From Actinomycetes bacterium (GTDB lineage Bacteria > Actinomycetota > Actinomycetes > Actinomycetales > Dermatophilaceae), in the NCBI GenBank assembly GCA_023451855.1, contig JAEXXY010000176.1:1-5633 (forward strand): a stretch of DNA of 5,633 nt, given 5' to 3'. Numbering within the stretch: position 1 is the stretch's first letter; each line of letters opens with the position of its first letter. The notes beneath the pieces are model-generated. The model saw nothing but the letters and a program-made list of their open reading frames with translations, had not been told where the DNA came from and did no database searches. Both the position numbers and the translations under genes were made by a program. Below are positions 5,308 through 5,633 of this stretch, in pieces.

Positions 5308-5633
5308 GTGACGCTCCTCGCGGTCGACTTCGGGTCGACCTTCACCAAGGGCGCGCTGCTCGCCGACGACGGCACGGTCGTGGCGACCGGCGCGACCCCG
5401 ACGACCGGGACGCTCGGGCGCGGTGACGTCCTCGACGGCTACCGCGCCCTCCGCGCGTCCCTCGGCGTGCCGGCCGACGCGTCGGTCCGGGCCTGCTCGA
5501 GCGCCGGGGGAGGGCTGCGGCTCGCCGTCGTCGGCTACGAGGCCACCGTCACCGCGCAGGCCGGGCACCGGGTCGGGCTGTCGGCCGGGGCCAAGGTCGT
5601 CCACGTCGCCGCGGGCGCCCTGACGACCGACGC
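5308..5633 (+). CDS. glmL: glutamate mutase L (GlmL/MutL family), 3' partial
   Basis: This is the first 108 residues of a GlmL-family protein that continues past the right edge. GlmL proteins are ASKHA-fold (actin/Hsp70-like) ATPases encoded with adenosylcobalamin-dependent glutamate mutase and thought to help maintain or reactivate it. The N-terminal phosphate-binding loop AVDFGSTFTKGALL (5-18) is followed by CSSAGGGLRLAVVGYE and then AGHRVGLSAGAKVVHVAAG, a stretch highly typical of actinobacterial proteins annotated as glutamate mutase L. The GTG at 5308 is the best start because the loop begins five residues later, as in relatives. There is no clear ribosome site; with a 19-base gap after the metB stop, co-transcription with metB is likely. 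No glmS or glmE mutase gene is visible, so either it follows to the right or this is an orphan copy with another role. Confidence 0.87.
   Translation, partial: MTLLAVDFGSTFTKGALLADDGTVVATGATPTTGTLGRGDVLDGYRALRASLGVPADASVRACSSAGGGLRLAVVGYEATVTAQAGHRVGLSAGAKVVHVAAGALTTD

Noticed and set aside
3279..5375. A 698-codon open frame on the minus strand antisense to metB and part of the hydrolase
   Set aside because: It lies opposite clear metB and shares no family motifs; its composition is low-complexity Arg/Ala/Gly/Val, as expected for the antisense of GC-rich codons. The real hydrolase uses a different minus frame.

Overview
The window is GC-rich DNA (GTG starts, C/G-rich third positions, wide antisense open frames) with gene content and protein sequences typical of an actinobacterium, most likely a Micrococcales-type soil or environmental genus. 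That placement is inferred from composition and recalled family resemblance, not from a search.

Layout, left to right. (1) 1-705: the 3' part of a LuxR/NarL-family response regulator on the + strand; its first few codons and presumably its sensor kinase lie to the left of the window. (2) 706-876: an intergenic region with a GC-rich imperfect hairpin just after the regulator stop, then an AT-richer patch carrying a perfect 9+9 bp dyad, which may be the control region of the next operon. (3) 877-3219: a complete three-gene polar amino acid ABC importer on the + strand, in the order lipoprotein binding protein, permease, ATPase. Its sequences most resemble the cystine importer FliY/YecS/YecC (TcyJ/TcyL/TcyN). 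(4) 3220-3300: a short convergent junction built from degenerate 11-bp repeats. (5) 3290-4009, - strand: a cytosolic SGNH/GDSL hydrolase with a full set of catalytic residues. (6) 4010-4109: a divergent promoter region with two short dyads and a TAGGCT element placed for a leaderless transcript. (7) 4110-5288: a PLP-dependent cystathionine gamma-synthase/lyase of the MetB type. (8) 5308-5633: the start of a GlmL (glutamate mutase L, ASKHA-fold) gene that runs off the right edge.

Functional reading. The importer and MetB together suggest a sulfur amino acid module: cystine or a related amino acid enters through the ABC system, and MetB interconverts cysteine and homocysteine through cystathionine. 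MetB has a glutamate (E346) where gamma-lyases have one, so it may also run in the lyase direction. The GDSL hydrolase lies between them on the opposite strand and has no obvious link to sulfur. GlmL follows metB by only 19 bases; no glutamate mutase gene is visible here.

I found no CRISPR array, tRNA, rRNA, insertion sequence or prophage, and no convincing new multi-gene system. The less ordinary points are the small repeats and dyads in the intergenic regions, a possible 17-codon mini-ORF abutting the permease start, and the metB-glmL pairing. No stretch over 300 bases lacks a gene.
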